Origin: Serripes groenlandicus
Lineage: Eukaryota; Mollusca; Bivalvia; Cardiida; Cardiidae
Direction of reading: 5' to 3'
DNA length: 64,000 nt
NCBI GenBank assembly: GCA_031761405.1
Contig: JASEVX010000011.1
Span: forward strand, 26,895,527 to 26,959,526
In this document: positions 20,399-32,200 of the stretch, piece by piece
Layout: each line of letters starts with the position of its first letter
Numbering within the stretch: the first letter of the stretch is position 1
Notes under the pieces: generated by a model
Seen by the model: only the letters and a program-made list of their open reading frames with translations
Database searches by the model: none
What the model was told of the DNA's origin: nothing
Translations under genes and position numbers: made by a program

Positions 20399-21693
20399 TT
20401 TCAATCAAAGACGATAAAACGATAATCTTAGCACACCATAAAGTAATATGGTTCTCTGAAAAAATGTCAATTATATTATTGACTGACTATATTTCATCAC
20501 ATGGTCCATCGTCAACTAAAAACTAATGAATTTATATCAATATAATGATACCATATCAGGATGGCCTTTAAACTTGTGAGGTAAGTCGTTGAACGGTTAA
20601 ACCTCACAGGAAATATTTGACCGATAAATGACAACAAAGTGTGACAGTACAATATGAAGGCGGATTATTAGTTTGGCTTAATTATTTTAGTCACAAACAT
20701 GCTTTATACGCCGTGGCAATATACTCCGAAGTTGAAATAATGCAGGTTATTTGAAAAGGCTATCGCAATACTGTTCGTCTCCATAACATGTCCGAATATG
20801 CAGTAATAATTTACTTATGCTGACACAGTGTCTTTGTAAATGCTTCTACTTGTTCTAGAGCAGTTATAGTTTACAAGAATCAACACTCTACTTTACGGCC
20901 GACCAATATTCCACAACCCAAGATATATATGCCCCGCTTCTAGTAATTTCCGGATAATATACATATTAACGATCGTCATAAGCTGGTCTAAAGCGTGTTT
21001 TCATTGAAAGTAACGTAGTAACACGGACAGCACATGACCCTCGGGAAATTCATCAACGTTTTGTTGACGGATTTCTATGATTTCTCCCGGGTAACCTTTA
21101 TTGGTGTTACGATCTTCATTAGCCTCTCGGTTTATTTGTTTTGAGTGAATGAACATATGGATGGTTGAACACATGAGTTACTATTCCAACGTCAAAAAAT
21201 GATGCTTCAGGATAAACAAATAATACATTTCACGAAGACTTTTAAAATAAGCACACATTAATCCTATTCTATCATTATTTATATTATACCATGAAAATGT
21301 ATTGACCATTAAAACGAGTGTTTGGAATTATGGTTACGCTAGAGTTTTTACACGAAGCTCGTGCAACAGTTACGCATGGTCTCATTTTATTAAATCGCTC
21401 CTGCGAATCTTAACGTGAATCAACAAGCCAATAATTAATGTTAAACAAGTTTGATACCACACAAGAATTAAGATGCCACTGTTATGTAGGAATGATAGCG
21501 CGAATGATAGAACAATGGACGACTCACATCAAATGGAAAGGCTTTTAAGTGTCAATGGTCGATTAAACTGGCTTAGTTTAGCGTGTTAATGCTACGGTCT
21601 AATTATCTGACATTCCCGGTTCAGTCGCATCTATTCTATTCGTTAGTGTTATTTAACGTGATCGGTTTGTTACAGTAATTGACGCTTTACCTG

Positions 21694-21975
21694 GCTGTTG
21701 TTTGATTGATTGAGGCGTAACGCGTTGTTCAACAATTGTTCAGTAATATCACGGAGGCCAGCTCACCTACTCGTGTTTCCTAGCTTTCTCACACCAGAAC
21801 TTCACTCGACATACTTTCCCAAGCAACTTCCTGCTTTCCCACATAGACTGAAATAGGTGAAAGACGAATGTAGCTTGTCACTTTCCCTGGCAGTAGGTAA
21901 TCGCTGACTTGGAAACATCCGGAAAACTGTAAATAAGAAAGCGGATGCGGGAACTCGCCATACGCTCTACTGCCG
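21694..21975 (-). mobile_element. SINE fragment ('TTAACGCCGTT' family), copy B
   Basis: Orthologous to 16838-17075. It extends a little further, with an extra 'gacttggaaacatccggaaa' segment near 21905. Confidence 0.6.
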
Positions 21976-22254
21976 TATGACCATTAAGCCTTTGCCCATA
22001 TACATATGCTTTCTGACGCCTTTGAAGCTGATAACTTTTAAAAACTGTGTGATGGTGCTCTTAATGAGCAATTTCTCCACATTGTTTTCAGCTCTATACA
22101 ATGATTATAATTAAGATATTCCATAATGTTGCTGATTTGTTTTCAAATTCGTCTACAGCAGGTATGTTGTATGTGGTAAAGTGGGATACAAACGCGTGAT
22201 TGACTATGGTTAAGCATGTTATTTAGTGACCAGTCACTTTTAACCATCTTTTAA

Positions 22255-22700
22255 GAACAAGAGGGCCATGATGGCCCTGGAATCGCTCACCTGAATTATG
22301 GGCTTGAAGGAATCTGATTGAGAATCAGCAAAGGTACATTTCTACAAAATTAATTGAAAATCGGCCAGACACTTTCGTCGGAGAAGATTTCCACTATAAC
22401 AATATATGGCAAAAAAGCTCCGTCCCCTTGTTTTTAGACTTATCAACATGGCTTAAAAAGGAATCTGATCTCGTCACCAAAGGAATGTAAAAGAAAGGAA
22501 CATTTCTACAAAAGTGTTTTCGATTGGTTGCCATGGAAACCAGAATTCTGCAAGGATCCCAAAACTTTGAAGGAATTCTGGTAAGGCCACCATTGAGAGG
22601 ATGCTTTCTGTGAAGTTTCACCCCAATTGACACACTGGTTACTGAAAAGAAGATGTTGACGGACGCCGGACATCACAATAACACTCATTGAGTTAAAAAA
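22255..22700 (+). mobile_element. Short ACAAGAG-type element, 3'-decayed
   Basis: It starts 'aacaagagggccatgatggc' with the GGGCCATGATGGCCCT stem. It contains 'gaaggaatctga' and 'gaaagcatcctctc'-type phrases (inverted) also found in 42965-43651. The GAGCTAA end is replaced by 'gagttaaaaa'. Confidence 0.6.
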
Positions 22701-22988
22701 AACACCTAACAGACGATTCCGGGTTTCAACAGGATGCTCGGTACCGCGATCGTTTATGTATTCGTGGTAACAAGGTATGGATGGGGTATTTGAGTTGTTG
22801 ACACTATTAAAACATTTTCTTAGAAACCAGAAAACCAGTCTTACGTTGTACATGTATATCATTATCAAACAGTTTTTCTTTAATATCTGTTTTGCATATT
22901 CACTTACATGATAAGAACCTTTAAAGCGTTGTCTTTTTTGATAATGGTAACAAATAATTGCATGTATTTTTTGAAATCATTATTTCTA

Positions 22989-23102
22989 TTAACTCTTTCA
23001 CTGCCGAAATTTGGTAAAATTTAATGTCTAAGTGGCAAATAAATGCAGATTTCAGGAGAGACAGCAAAACACTTTAATTGCCTTTGCAAGCGAAGGAGTT
23101 AA
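22989..23102. mobile_element. 114-bp MITE with TTAA ends
   Basis: Ends TTAACTCTTTC and GAAGGAGTTAA form an imperfect terminal inverted repeat including TTAA, the target of piggyBac-type transposases. No coding capacity. Confidence 0.55.
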
Positions 23103-23227
23103 TGAGAAGAAATCCTCTTCACACACTCTTGTCGAGAGTCGTCTGCTATAAAGGAGTTAGATATCGTCAGTGACAAGCTAAGGGTGAACATTTTAGTGTG
23201 GTTTAAGATTTGAAGAGAAATATAATC

Positions 23228-23440
23228 CTTTCCCACATAAAACAAATCTACTGCAGACGACTTTGAAAATAAATTTGCTAAATATTGAAAATCTCTATAA
23301 TTAAATGTGTAATAAATTAAAAATAATTGAAAACACTTCGGCAAAAGTAGATATTAATCATTATGATGCCTGCTTTTGCCACAATGTTTTCAATAATCGT
23401 CTGCTGCAGAACGGGCCAGAAAGCGTACGTATGGAGGAAG
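23228..23440. mobile_element. MITE copy ('cagacgactttgaaaa' family)
   Basis: It shares 'ctgcagacgactttgaaaa', 'ttgccacaatgttttcaa' and 'gtctgctgcagaa' with copies at 35522-35718, 35898-36118 and 39690-39905. Ends are eroded. Confidence 0.6.
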
Positions 23441-23639
23441 GATAAATGTAAATAACTAAACATCTTACAATATCGTATTATGTGACAAATCGTCATATTA
23501 CGAAATGAAGTACTTTACGTCTGACAATGCTTCATGAATAAAGAGTTATATATTCATACAAAACGTTAAGATAGTCGAAAGACGCACTCGTGTTTCAATT
23601 AAATACATCAGCCGTCTCGCGAGAAAACTAATATTATGG

Positions 23640-24487
23640 CCTCTGCATAAGGGATCGATCCAGATCAGCCTGTGCAGACTGATCCGGGCCGAAAAATATC
23701 AAGAGGATAGAGTAATGATTCCTGAAACATAGGAGGCGAATAGTGTTCAGCTGGGTAGGCCTGCGCGGCATGCTTAGGCTGATCCGGGTCGATAGTTTAC
23801 GCAGAGTCCACAATGTTGCTTTTCTGCGGCGATAGACATCTGCGTAATATATCGACCAGATCAGCCTGCGCTGTCCGCGCAGACTGATCCGACACATTCC
23901 GTCTTAGGGGGATATATGTATAGAGTAGTGATTCCTGAAACAGTTAATCCACAGGAGGGTGAAAAGTGACTGTCCGAGTTAGCCTGCGCGGCATGCTTAG
24001 GCTGATCCGGGTCGATAGTTTACGCAGAGTCCACAATGTTGCTTTTCTGCGGCGATAGACATCTGCGTAATATATCGACCAGATCAGCCTGCGCTGTCCG
24101 CGCAGACTGATCCGGCCGACACATTCCGTCTTAGGGGGATATATGTATAGAGTAGTGATTCCTGAAACAGTTAATCCACAGGAGGGTGAAAAGTGACTGT
24201 CCGAGTTAGCCTGCGCGGCATGCTTAGGCTGATCCGGGTCGATAGTTTACGCAGAGTCCACAATGTTGCTTTTCTGCGGCGATAGACATCTGCGTAATAT
24301 ATCGACCAGATCAGCCTGCGCTGTCCGCGCAGACTGATCCGGCCGACACATTCCGTCTTAGGGGGATATATGTATAGAGTAGTGATTCCTGAAACAGTTA
24401 ATCCACAGGAGGGTGAAAAGTGACTGTCCGAGTTAGCCTGCGCGGCATGCTTAGGCTGATCCGGGTCGATACTTTACGCAGAGGAAC
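23640..24487 (+). repeat. Tandem array of ~227-bp units (bivalve-type 'gatcagcctg' palindromic repeat)
   Basis: The phrase cctgcgcggcatgcttaggc starts at 23760, 23983, 24210 and 24437, giving spacings of 223, 227 and 227 bp. The last two full units look identical by eye. Each holds inverted pieces ('ctgatccgggtcgata' against 'atcgaccagatcagcc') that could fold. A solo relative is at 25794-25905. Confidence 0.85.
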
Positions 24488-24944
24488 GGCTCAAATGTAG
24501 ATAAGGTTAATCATAAAATCAGCATCGTACGGGAAGGATTCTTCATGCACGTGCGAATAATGCTTGCAAATCTGTTTCTAGGCAGTGTATATATCCGTAT
24601 CAGTCTGAAAAAGATCTACATTGTTCAACATTGTTTACAATAGTTGTTAGAAACTTCGGTCAAATTGTGTAGATGTTGAACAAGTTGATCTGAACCCTAC
24701 ACTTGTTCAGAATTGCCAACTTGTACCTATGTTCATGCACGACTCGTTTTTCTTATATTTATAATTAGTAGGTTCAAGAACGTTTCGAAGGTCACACGCG
24801 TAATAGATGCAAAGAATAGATAATCAGATAAAAGTCATACTAAAATATGGAGTACGAAAGGTAGTATTATAGACTTGACTCAAGTCTGCATCTGTAATTA
24901 TAACATACAATACGTCATTCAAACTTAACACTTATATCACGGCG
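24488..24944. other. Unannotated stretch
   Basis: No ORF or repeat recognised. Confidence 0.4.
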
Positions 24945-25095
24945 ACACTTATTCATGATTCCTGTGTAAATAAACCAGTAATAGGCTAAGAAATGTGCCT
25001 TGCCCAATAGTACTACATCATGACCAAAGTCTCGCGATTGGGGATCGAACCCGAGACAATATCGCCGACGCTAACAACTAGGCCACGGCGGATTC
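24945..25095 (-). mobile_element. tRNA-derived SINE with clear Pol III boxes
   Basis: The minus strand starts 'ccgccgtggcctagttgtta' (box A TGGCCTAGTTG) and has GGGTTCGATCCCC (box B) about 35 bases on. The body is a diverged relative of 1064-1236 and 52321-52471 ('aaaccagtaataggcta'). This is the copy that best shows the tRNA origin of the family. Confidence 0.75.
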
Positions 25096-25793
25096 GACGA
25101 ACCAAAGGAAAACTATTCTTACAGACGAGTACGATATATCGAGCCCCGTCAGATTAAAAGAATTCCTGTTGCATAGTATGCAAACTAAGAAAGTCTCAAC
25201 AATCCAAAAGTATTCAGAAGGGTTATGTGCTTTTTATTGACGAACTAATACATTTGAAATACAACTGGTTAAACTTGAATATCTTTTTTTTCATACCAAA
25301 ACGGAATGCAACAGGTAATTTTCGGTGCTAGTAACATGTGATACTTGTAATGCCGGAAATTGACTAATCATCACATGGATGAGTTTAGTTCACGCAACAC
25401 TTCTGCTTTCGGTATCATGGAACTGACTCAAACTTTCTGAATCGGATGAGGGTACAGACGCCGTCACAAAGGACATGTTTGTTATCAACGCATGTAACAC
25501 TTTCTCGTATATAACAAATCTACAGATGACATGGACATCCTTTAGAGCAACCGCAGCGTACCAAAACATAATATAGAAAATATAAAAACAGCAATAACCC
25601 GCATTCGCGTAGTCAAATAGGGAATTTGTTCTTGATTCCGTTCAGTTATTGAATTATTCGAGTTTCAGTTGAAGACCCAACGGAGAATTAACGTTGAACC
25701 AAAGTCTTGTACAGGCCCGTAATCTAGTAGCATTTCTAACTTAAAAACCAACATTGTGAAATCTGAGCAATGTATCAGCGAAAATCCACAGAA
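25096..25793. other. Unannotated stretch
   Basis: AT-rich; nothing recognisable. Confidence 0.4.
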
Positions 25794-25905
25794 GGCGAAA
25801 AGTGTCTTTCCGGATAAGCCTGTGCGGCATGCTTAGGCTGAAACGGTCGATACTTCACGCATAGTCCATATTGTTGGTTTTCTCACGGGCCGCTCAAATG
25901 TTACT
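25794..25905 (+). repeat. Solo diverged copy of the 227-bp repeat
   Basis: It shares 'gcggcatgcttaggctga' and 'cgatacttcacgcatagtcc' with the array at 23640-24487. Confidence 0.65.
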
Positions 25906-26344
25906 GTTTCTTTAACCTACGAGTGATTTTCCCGACAATGATTATACAAGGCATTATGCAGTACACGCTGAATTTCAAATCAAATAATTCAAAGGTCATA
26001 TATCGAATAACGCGTCTCAAATCCAGTTTACCTATGTCGTTTCCAATTGTATAACGTATATCATAGATAAAACACGAGAAAGCACATGGGACATAAATCG
26101 TTGCCTTTTTACAAAAATCAGTTCTGCTAACAAGACTGTGTGAGGAAATATTTCCCTAGATTCGACCACCCTAATCGATTGATTTTTACAACCAACACCG
26201 ATAACGACGGCGAACTACGGACTTTTAGTGGGGGTTGTGCCATAACAAACAGTAAACTAAAAATTGAAAAATTGAAGGGGAACAGTTATTAAATTTAGGG
26301 CAATCCAGGCTTACAATTATTTATTACATTATTAATAGTTCAAT
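25906..26344. other. Unannotated stretch
   Basis: Nothing recognised. Confidence 0.4.
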
Positions 26345-27190
26345 CCAAAATGTTTCCTTCTACAAACCAGGCCGGCACAGACAATGACAGTTCGACTTAA
26401 AAACCCTCGCAAATGTCTCCACATGTCGCTGATAGCACTGAAGGATTTCCGTTGTGCTATCATATGTTCACCCTATAATAATTCAAATATCTATTATATT
26501 CCCTGCATTTCTGCAAATGAAGTCTATGAAACATGGCTTTTGGGTAGTTGTATATGCTGTAAGAAGAGCTATTTGGATATATTTTGTCTGCAAGTGAATT
26601 ACATTCTTCAGGAAATTTGAACTCTTCATCGGGACCAATTATTTTCATTCTGTTCTTTCATACTGTTGAGCATCGTTCATATGACCAAGAAACCCGCTCG
26701 CTTTATGGACGATAATACCGTTATTGTCAATAATAACTTGCGTATGACATCCGATGGCCAGCATAATACTGCTCCTGAGGTTCTGTCATTTGTTTGTTAA
26801 ATATATGGAAGGTATCGTCTATAGCCCCGACTGCATATGGTTATCTTTGGCCATCTTATGAATGAATTAAAAGTGTTTTCGAAATAGCTTAACATTGCTA
26901 ATATTGTCGTGGATATGAACACAAGCATATGCAAACGTGGATAGCTTCTTAACCACACGACAAATGGTTACCAACAGTCAACTTATGTCGTTTGAAGTTT
27001 TTATTCAATATTTAAACTACGAACCAATTCAGAAAACGTCTCAGGAGTTTCATCAGTTACATTGTAGAAAAGACGGCGGTTTTCAACGCAAACATTGTAA
27101 ATACATCTCTTCCCTCATAGCCACTTATGTCATCTGCGACAAGTCTGTAATCAGTATTTACATCATATGTTGAAGTAATTTGAAGCTGTG
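26345..27190 (-). pseudogene. Harbinger/PIF-like transposase relic
   Basis: Minus-strand fragments in order: a VGAIDD stretch with YYAGHRM shortly after (near 26845-26730), then, in another frame, QVIIDNNGIIVHKASGFLG and a HMNDAQQYE stretch (near 26745-26660). After these come a DKIYPN segment, a YNRYLNYYRVN segment and WRHLRGF near the end (about 26410). This order (GAIDGT-like, viiD..G.i, nDaq, DkgYp, NR..s..RV) is that of HARBI1-type DDE nucleases. At least two frame changes and several stops make it dead. The ORF at 26460-26648 is one surviving piece. Terminal repeats were not found. Confidence 0.6.
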
Positions 27191-27841
27191 TCTCTTCCAA
27201 TAGGGGCCAGAGCAATATAGAAAATATTCATTAGAACTTGGCAGTCAGAACAGAAAGGAGGAATTAATGTTTAGTGCGATCCATTTCCTGCAATACAATG
27301 TTAAAACTGTTTTAACACATCCCCTTTAACATTATCCCACAATGCGGGAGAAAAACAAATCCGTGCTATTTCATTTTTACAGACACAGGAAAAGGGAAGA
27401 AGAATCAAGGTAACTTACTTATTTCAATGTAATCAGCCAATTAGTATTTTTAAAGTTAATACCTATTTCAGTTAAAATATGAGTTGATTGATTAAAATAA
27501 TGATAATAATAAACACAAATTATACATATATTTACTTATCACATGACAATGCTTGTATCCGATGTAATATACCCATTACGTATTTCTTTATATATGACAC
27601 GTGTCACATGACCGAATCACTATTGTTGTATTCATCCGCGAATGTTGACACAATGGCTGAGAACGTATATCCGGTAAACACAAACGTCACGAAATATATA
27701 CGAGGTAATGGGTCATTATCAGTCATAAAAATATTGTTTGTGTGATTAGTTATCATTCTATTAAGTATTACATGTTAGGACTATTTTCTGACAGCGAAAC
27801 ACCGATTTTTTTTTCGTGTTTTGTCATGCGATAAAAAAAGA
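27191..27841. other. Unannotated stretch
   Basis: Very AT-rich. The 85-aa ORF at 27488-27745 has no recognisable feature. Confidence 0.4.
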
Positions 27842-27983
27842 ATCTGACATTCATTGTCATTTCGTAAAGTTTTATAAAACTCGTCCAAGAAATGTGTTAT
27901 TAGGCTCGCCAAAGGCTCGCTTCATAACAAATGTCTTAAACTCATTCAATAAAACTTTATGAAATGACAACGAATGTCAGATC
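27842..27983. repeat. ~140-bp imperfect palindrome (fold-back)
   Basis: The left arm 'tgacattcattgtcatttcg' with 'aaagttttat' mirrors the right arm 'ataaaactttatgaaatgac' with 'aacgaatgtcag'. Symmetry continues to the centre near 27912 ('ggctcgccaaaggctcgc'). Probably a fold-back MITE. Confidence 0.75.
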
Positions 27984-28828
27984 CTATATTTTGACGTTTG
28001 TAGTGGCACGAACTCAAAACATGCACGTGTTTCTTTATCAAAAGTAAACTATATAAATAATATTCGATAATGTATGCATTACCTTCAGCATAATCCAAGA
28101 ACTATTTGTGTAGCGATATTTTAAATGAGTGCATCAGAATGTACTCGTGCTCCTCTTCCCATTTTGTTTTCTAAAGGTTGACATTTCACGTCTGACTGAC
28201 CCCCACTGCTTTTTTTCAAGTTTAGTTTCTCCGTTTTTATCCTCAGAAACCTTTATCCGAAGCAATAAAAATGTCAAGATGAGCAGAGAAGAAACACTTC
28301 AACTGATTAGATAGAGAGTATCAGGTTGGACAGATGTATTGTAAGAAGTCAAGGACAACATACTACAACTATCCCAGAATGCCCGGAAACTGTATTCCAC
28401 AGGATCAAACACACAGCTAAGAGAAACTAATGTCAACTGACTTAAAGACCATGAATGATTCCGTAATAAGGTAAACTAAATTAAATATTGATCCTATCTT
28501 GGTCTACACTGTTAGAAATTTATCTAACTCTCTAAAAGAAGAATAAATCATAAGATTCTCTGACGATTTATAAAATATATTTTAATATATATCTGGGCAA
28601 CATATTCATAAAAACCCATGTAATTGCTGTACCAGGGCCCCGCGATCAAATTATGTCTTTCAAATCTCAAACTCAGGCAGCTGTTGTGGTTCTGATCCTG
28701 AGTATCAGTGCTTTGATTATGTTTGTGATTGGTAATACATACATCTCGTAACATCGGAATATAAGAACATACTAATATAGAGAGATTTTCTGAAGTCTCT
28801 GCTCCCACAGAGGTTTAACTGTAACTTG
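27984..28828. other. Unannotated stretch
   Basis: No convincing exon or repeat. Short ORFs (28129-28314, 28548-28808) lack features. Confidence 0.4.
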
Positions 28829-30279
28829 AAACAAGAGGGCCATGATGGCCCTAGTTCGCCCACCTTAATTATACAATGCACTGCAATGTAAAACACATCA
28901 AGACAATTATTCTGAATGCAACCTCCAGTGTTAACAAGATTTTCCTTCATTTGGCCTAGTGATCTATATTTGTTTACCTTGTTTTTGACGCATATTCCGA
29001 CATGGACTAGATATTACCAAGAAAACATTCTGACATAATTTAAACTTGCTCAAAGTAAAAATGCGGACCCGGGTTTCTGACCCAATATGACCCATATTCG
29101 AACTTGACCTAGATATAATTCAGACAAACATTCTGACCAAATTTCAAGCTGCTGAAGCAAAATGCGGCATCCGAAGTGTTAACATGATTTTCATTCAATT
29201 TGGCCTATTGACCCTTATTCTAACTTTGCTTAGATATCATTTAGATAAACATTCTCATCAAATGTCAAGCTGTTGTAGCAAAAAATGCATCTTCTACAGA
29301 GTTGACAAGATTTTCCTTCAATTTGGCCTAGTGACATAGTTTCTGACCCGATATGACTGATAATAAAACTTGACCTAGATATCTTAAAGACAAACATTCT
29401 GACAACATTTCAAACTTCTGAAGCAAATAATGCGGCCTCTAGAGTGTTAAGATTTGCCTTAAATTTGAACCAGTGACCTACTTTTTGACCCAACATGACC
29501 CATGTACGAACTTGACTTAAATACCATCAAGACAAACATTTTGATAAAGTTTCATTATACTCAAGTTAAAAATGCAATATCAAGAGTTAACAAGATTTCC
29601 TTTCAATTTGACCTAGTGACCCCGGCATGACCCATATTCGAACTTGGTCCAGATATCATTTAGATAAATTTCTGACCAAAAAAGCGGCTTCTACAGATTC
29701 AGATTCTGAGCCAATATGACCCATATTCGAACTTGACCTAGATATCATCAAGACAAACATTCTGATAAAGTTTCAAGATGCTCAAGTTGAAAATGTGGTT
29801 ATCAAGATTATCCTTCAATTTGGCCTAGTTTTTGACCCGGCATGACCCATATTCGAACTTGGCCTAGATATCATTCGGTTCAACATCATGACCAAATTTT
29901 AAGCTGCTAAAGCAAAGAATGCGGCTTCTACAGTGTTAACAAGATTTCCCTTCAATTTGGCCTAGTGACCTAGTTTCAGACCCAGTATGACCAATGTTCG
30001 AACTTGCCTTACATATCATCAAGACAAACATTATGATGAAACTCATGCTCAAGTTTAAAATGTTGCATCCAGAGTGTTAACAAGATTTCCCTTCAATTTG
30101 ACCTAGTGACCTAGTTTTTGACCTCATATGGCCCAGTTTCGAACTTGTCCAATATTTGATTGAGATGAAGATTGGATGCATAATGAAGCCTGTAGTGTTA
30201 ACAAGCTCAAATGTTGACGACGCACGGACAAAATGTGATCACAATAGCTCACCTTGCACTTCGTGTATAGGTGAGCTAA
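28829..30279 (+). mobile_element. Complete pearl-like element, family 1
   Basis: It starts 'aaacaagagggccatgatgg' and ends 'tgtataggtgagctaaaaa'. About ten diverged ~120-bp units lie between ('gacccatattcgaacttg', 'atcaagacaaacattctga'). The 3' end is a stem: 'agctcacctt' against 'aggtgagct', directly followed by CTAA. A terminal hairpin plus CTRR is the 3' signature of Helitron-type elements, hence the tentative Helentron/pearl placement. Confidence 0.75.
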
Positions 30280-30309
30280 AAAGGTTGACACGAATACCAG
30301 TCGTAAAAG

Positions 30310-30545
30310 AGGTTTGTATCGTTTTGTGTTTTACGCTGCTTTAAACAATTGTTCAGTTATATAACAGCGTTTCCTGGGTAAGCTACTTCTACTACTGGTT
30401 CATTTAATCCTGACACCAGCAAGTCAGTCGAAACGCTAACCCCGCAACCCTATGCGTCAATAAGGGCGGCCATTTCTACCAAAGTCTTTGGCATGACCCG
30501 ATCGGAGATCAAACCTGCGACCACTACCCCATCGAAGCGGTCAAT
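30310..30545 (-). mobile_element. Diverged SINE ('TTAACGCCGTT' family)
   Basis: Recognised by 'aaacaattgttcagttatat' followed by 'aacagcgtttcc', then 'ccgatcggagatcaaacctg' at the tRNA-like end. Strongly mutated. Confidence 0.5.
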
Positions 30546-32077
30546 GAAAGAGGTAACCCCGGTTTCTCTATTCCATTGTTCCAACAAAGTTTTGTAATTT
30601 GAAAATATTCATGTAGTTTCACCCCGCCGAAGGAGACTGGGATATTGCCTTGGCGTCGTCCATCCGTCAGTATCCATGGCTGAGGGATAACATTAAATCA
30701 TACTCGGAATGTAAACCATCAAATGGAAATGCCAAACAGCAACTGTCACTTTGACTGTCTCCGAAGTAGAAGAGTTATGTCACCTTGAACTTACAGTTGA
30801 TAAGTACTTAATAAACATACTGTTGGCCATGTTTTCAATCCAGTTCCCCGTAATTGCGCGCAAATGACCCGGTATGAGTTTAACACACATCATTCCATTG
30901 GTATAATCTTAATCCATACGTCATCGCTAAAAACGTTTTTTTTCTAAATTAAGAAATGCTTTTATATGTGGTTGCAATTATCATATTTAACCTCCCGTAG
31001 CTATAAGCGTATCCGGTCCAGACATTTTCCCGTGAATGACTAGATTGTGCGAGTCGAATTAAGATCATATAATAATCCTCGGGTCTTTTTCTCATTATGA
31101 TATAGGACGGCACACAGTGCATTGTTGTGCCAAGTTCTAATGAATCGTGGTATTGAAAACTGTACAAAGAATTGCGCCAGAGAACCGTCAAATTTAATTC
31201 AGACGGATAGTAAAAACTGTTCTCCTCTGACCTATAAGTGACCGAACAGACAATAAAGTCACCGGTACTAAAGTGACATTTTACTCTTCCAGATATGAGA
31301 AAATGAATGAAATCGCTTATGTACGATAAAGCCCAACATGAACTTCAAAACAAGTAAGTTCAGTGATCACATTGAGTTTAAGAATTATTTGACCTCAAAT
31401 TGGTACACGGTTCAACATGATCTAAATAGTTCAGATAAATGAGGGCATTGGAAGAGAAAGCGGTCATATTTATCTACATTCACCTATATTCAGACACTCT
31501 TATTCTGCTTAATACGAAAAAAAAAAAACATAAATGGGTTTTTTCGTTATAGGTAACGGGTGTGAGATTTTTTTTTTTTTTTTTCAATAACCCATGAAGC
31601 TTTCTGAAATGAAACTGGCCAAATCCATGGGGGCCGCCATTTTGGGTATGTATAAAATGAGACGATAAACACGGATTGAAAAAAAATTATTGTCGTCTTT
31701 TTAATTATTTTTTTTAAATCGATATATTGGGAATGTATAAAATGACACAAAAAACACGGATTTTTTAAATTAATGTCGTCTTTTTAATATATATTTTTTT
31801 AAATTGATATTTATTAAAGTGCTGTGTTTTGTGGGAATTAACATTTGTACGAAAAGTTAAAAATAAATGGAACTCTGTAAGAAATATGTTTTCCCATTCG
31901 TCAAAAAAACGACAGCATTAGACTTCTACGCCCGAACCTAAATGTTAGCCAAAGAAGGACGTGACGTCATTTCCGTAACACTTCATCTTGGCGTAACGTC
32001 AATGGAGCGACGTCGTTTCCCGCAAAAAAGTGGTATCAACATGAAATACACCAAATTCCTATACATGAGCTATTTAT
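30546..32077. other. Unannotated stretch with A/T homopolymer tracts
   Basis: Poly-A and poly-T runs at about 31518-31590 and 31675-31800, with a weak repeat of 'aaaatgacacaaaaaacacggatt' type. No gene recognised. Confidence 0.4.
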
Positions 32078-32200
32078 CAAACATTGTGGCAAAAGGATAA
32101 CTTTCTCATAAGGAGCAATTGTTCTTTTAGCGACAATCTTTCCCTAAATCGTCTGTTGCAAAGGCTTCAGAAACCGTCTCTAATAGGGAAAGGGTTTAGC
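32078..32200. mobile_element. Half MITE ('attgtggcaaa' family)
   Basis: 'aacattgtggcaaaaggata', 'gtctgttgcaaaggcttcag' and 'agggaaagggttta' match the right half of the MITEs in 35522-36118. Confidence 0.5.

Larger units (their letters stand above)
19636..22310 (+). repeat. Segmental duplication, copy B
   Basis: Counterpart of copy A (see 14836-18150). It starts directly at the end of the preceding element ('gagctaaaaagcagatatgg'), so the element end and the duplication edge coincide. This hints that the repeat element mediated the rearrangement. Confidence 0.8.

Noticed and set aside
23640..24487. CRISPR array or regularly spaced prokaryotic repeats
   Set aside because: Units are 227 bp, contiguous without unique spacers, in plainly eukaryotic DNA.
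24945..25095. True tRNA gene
   Set aside because: Pol III boxes are present but a full cloverleaf and 3' end are not. The body continues into a repeated SINE tail.
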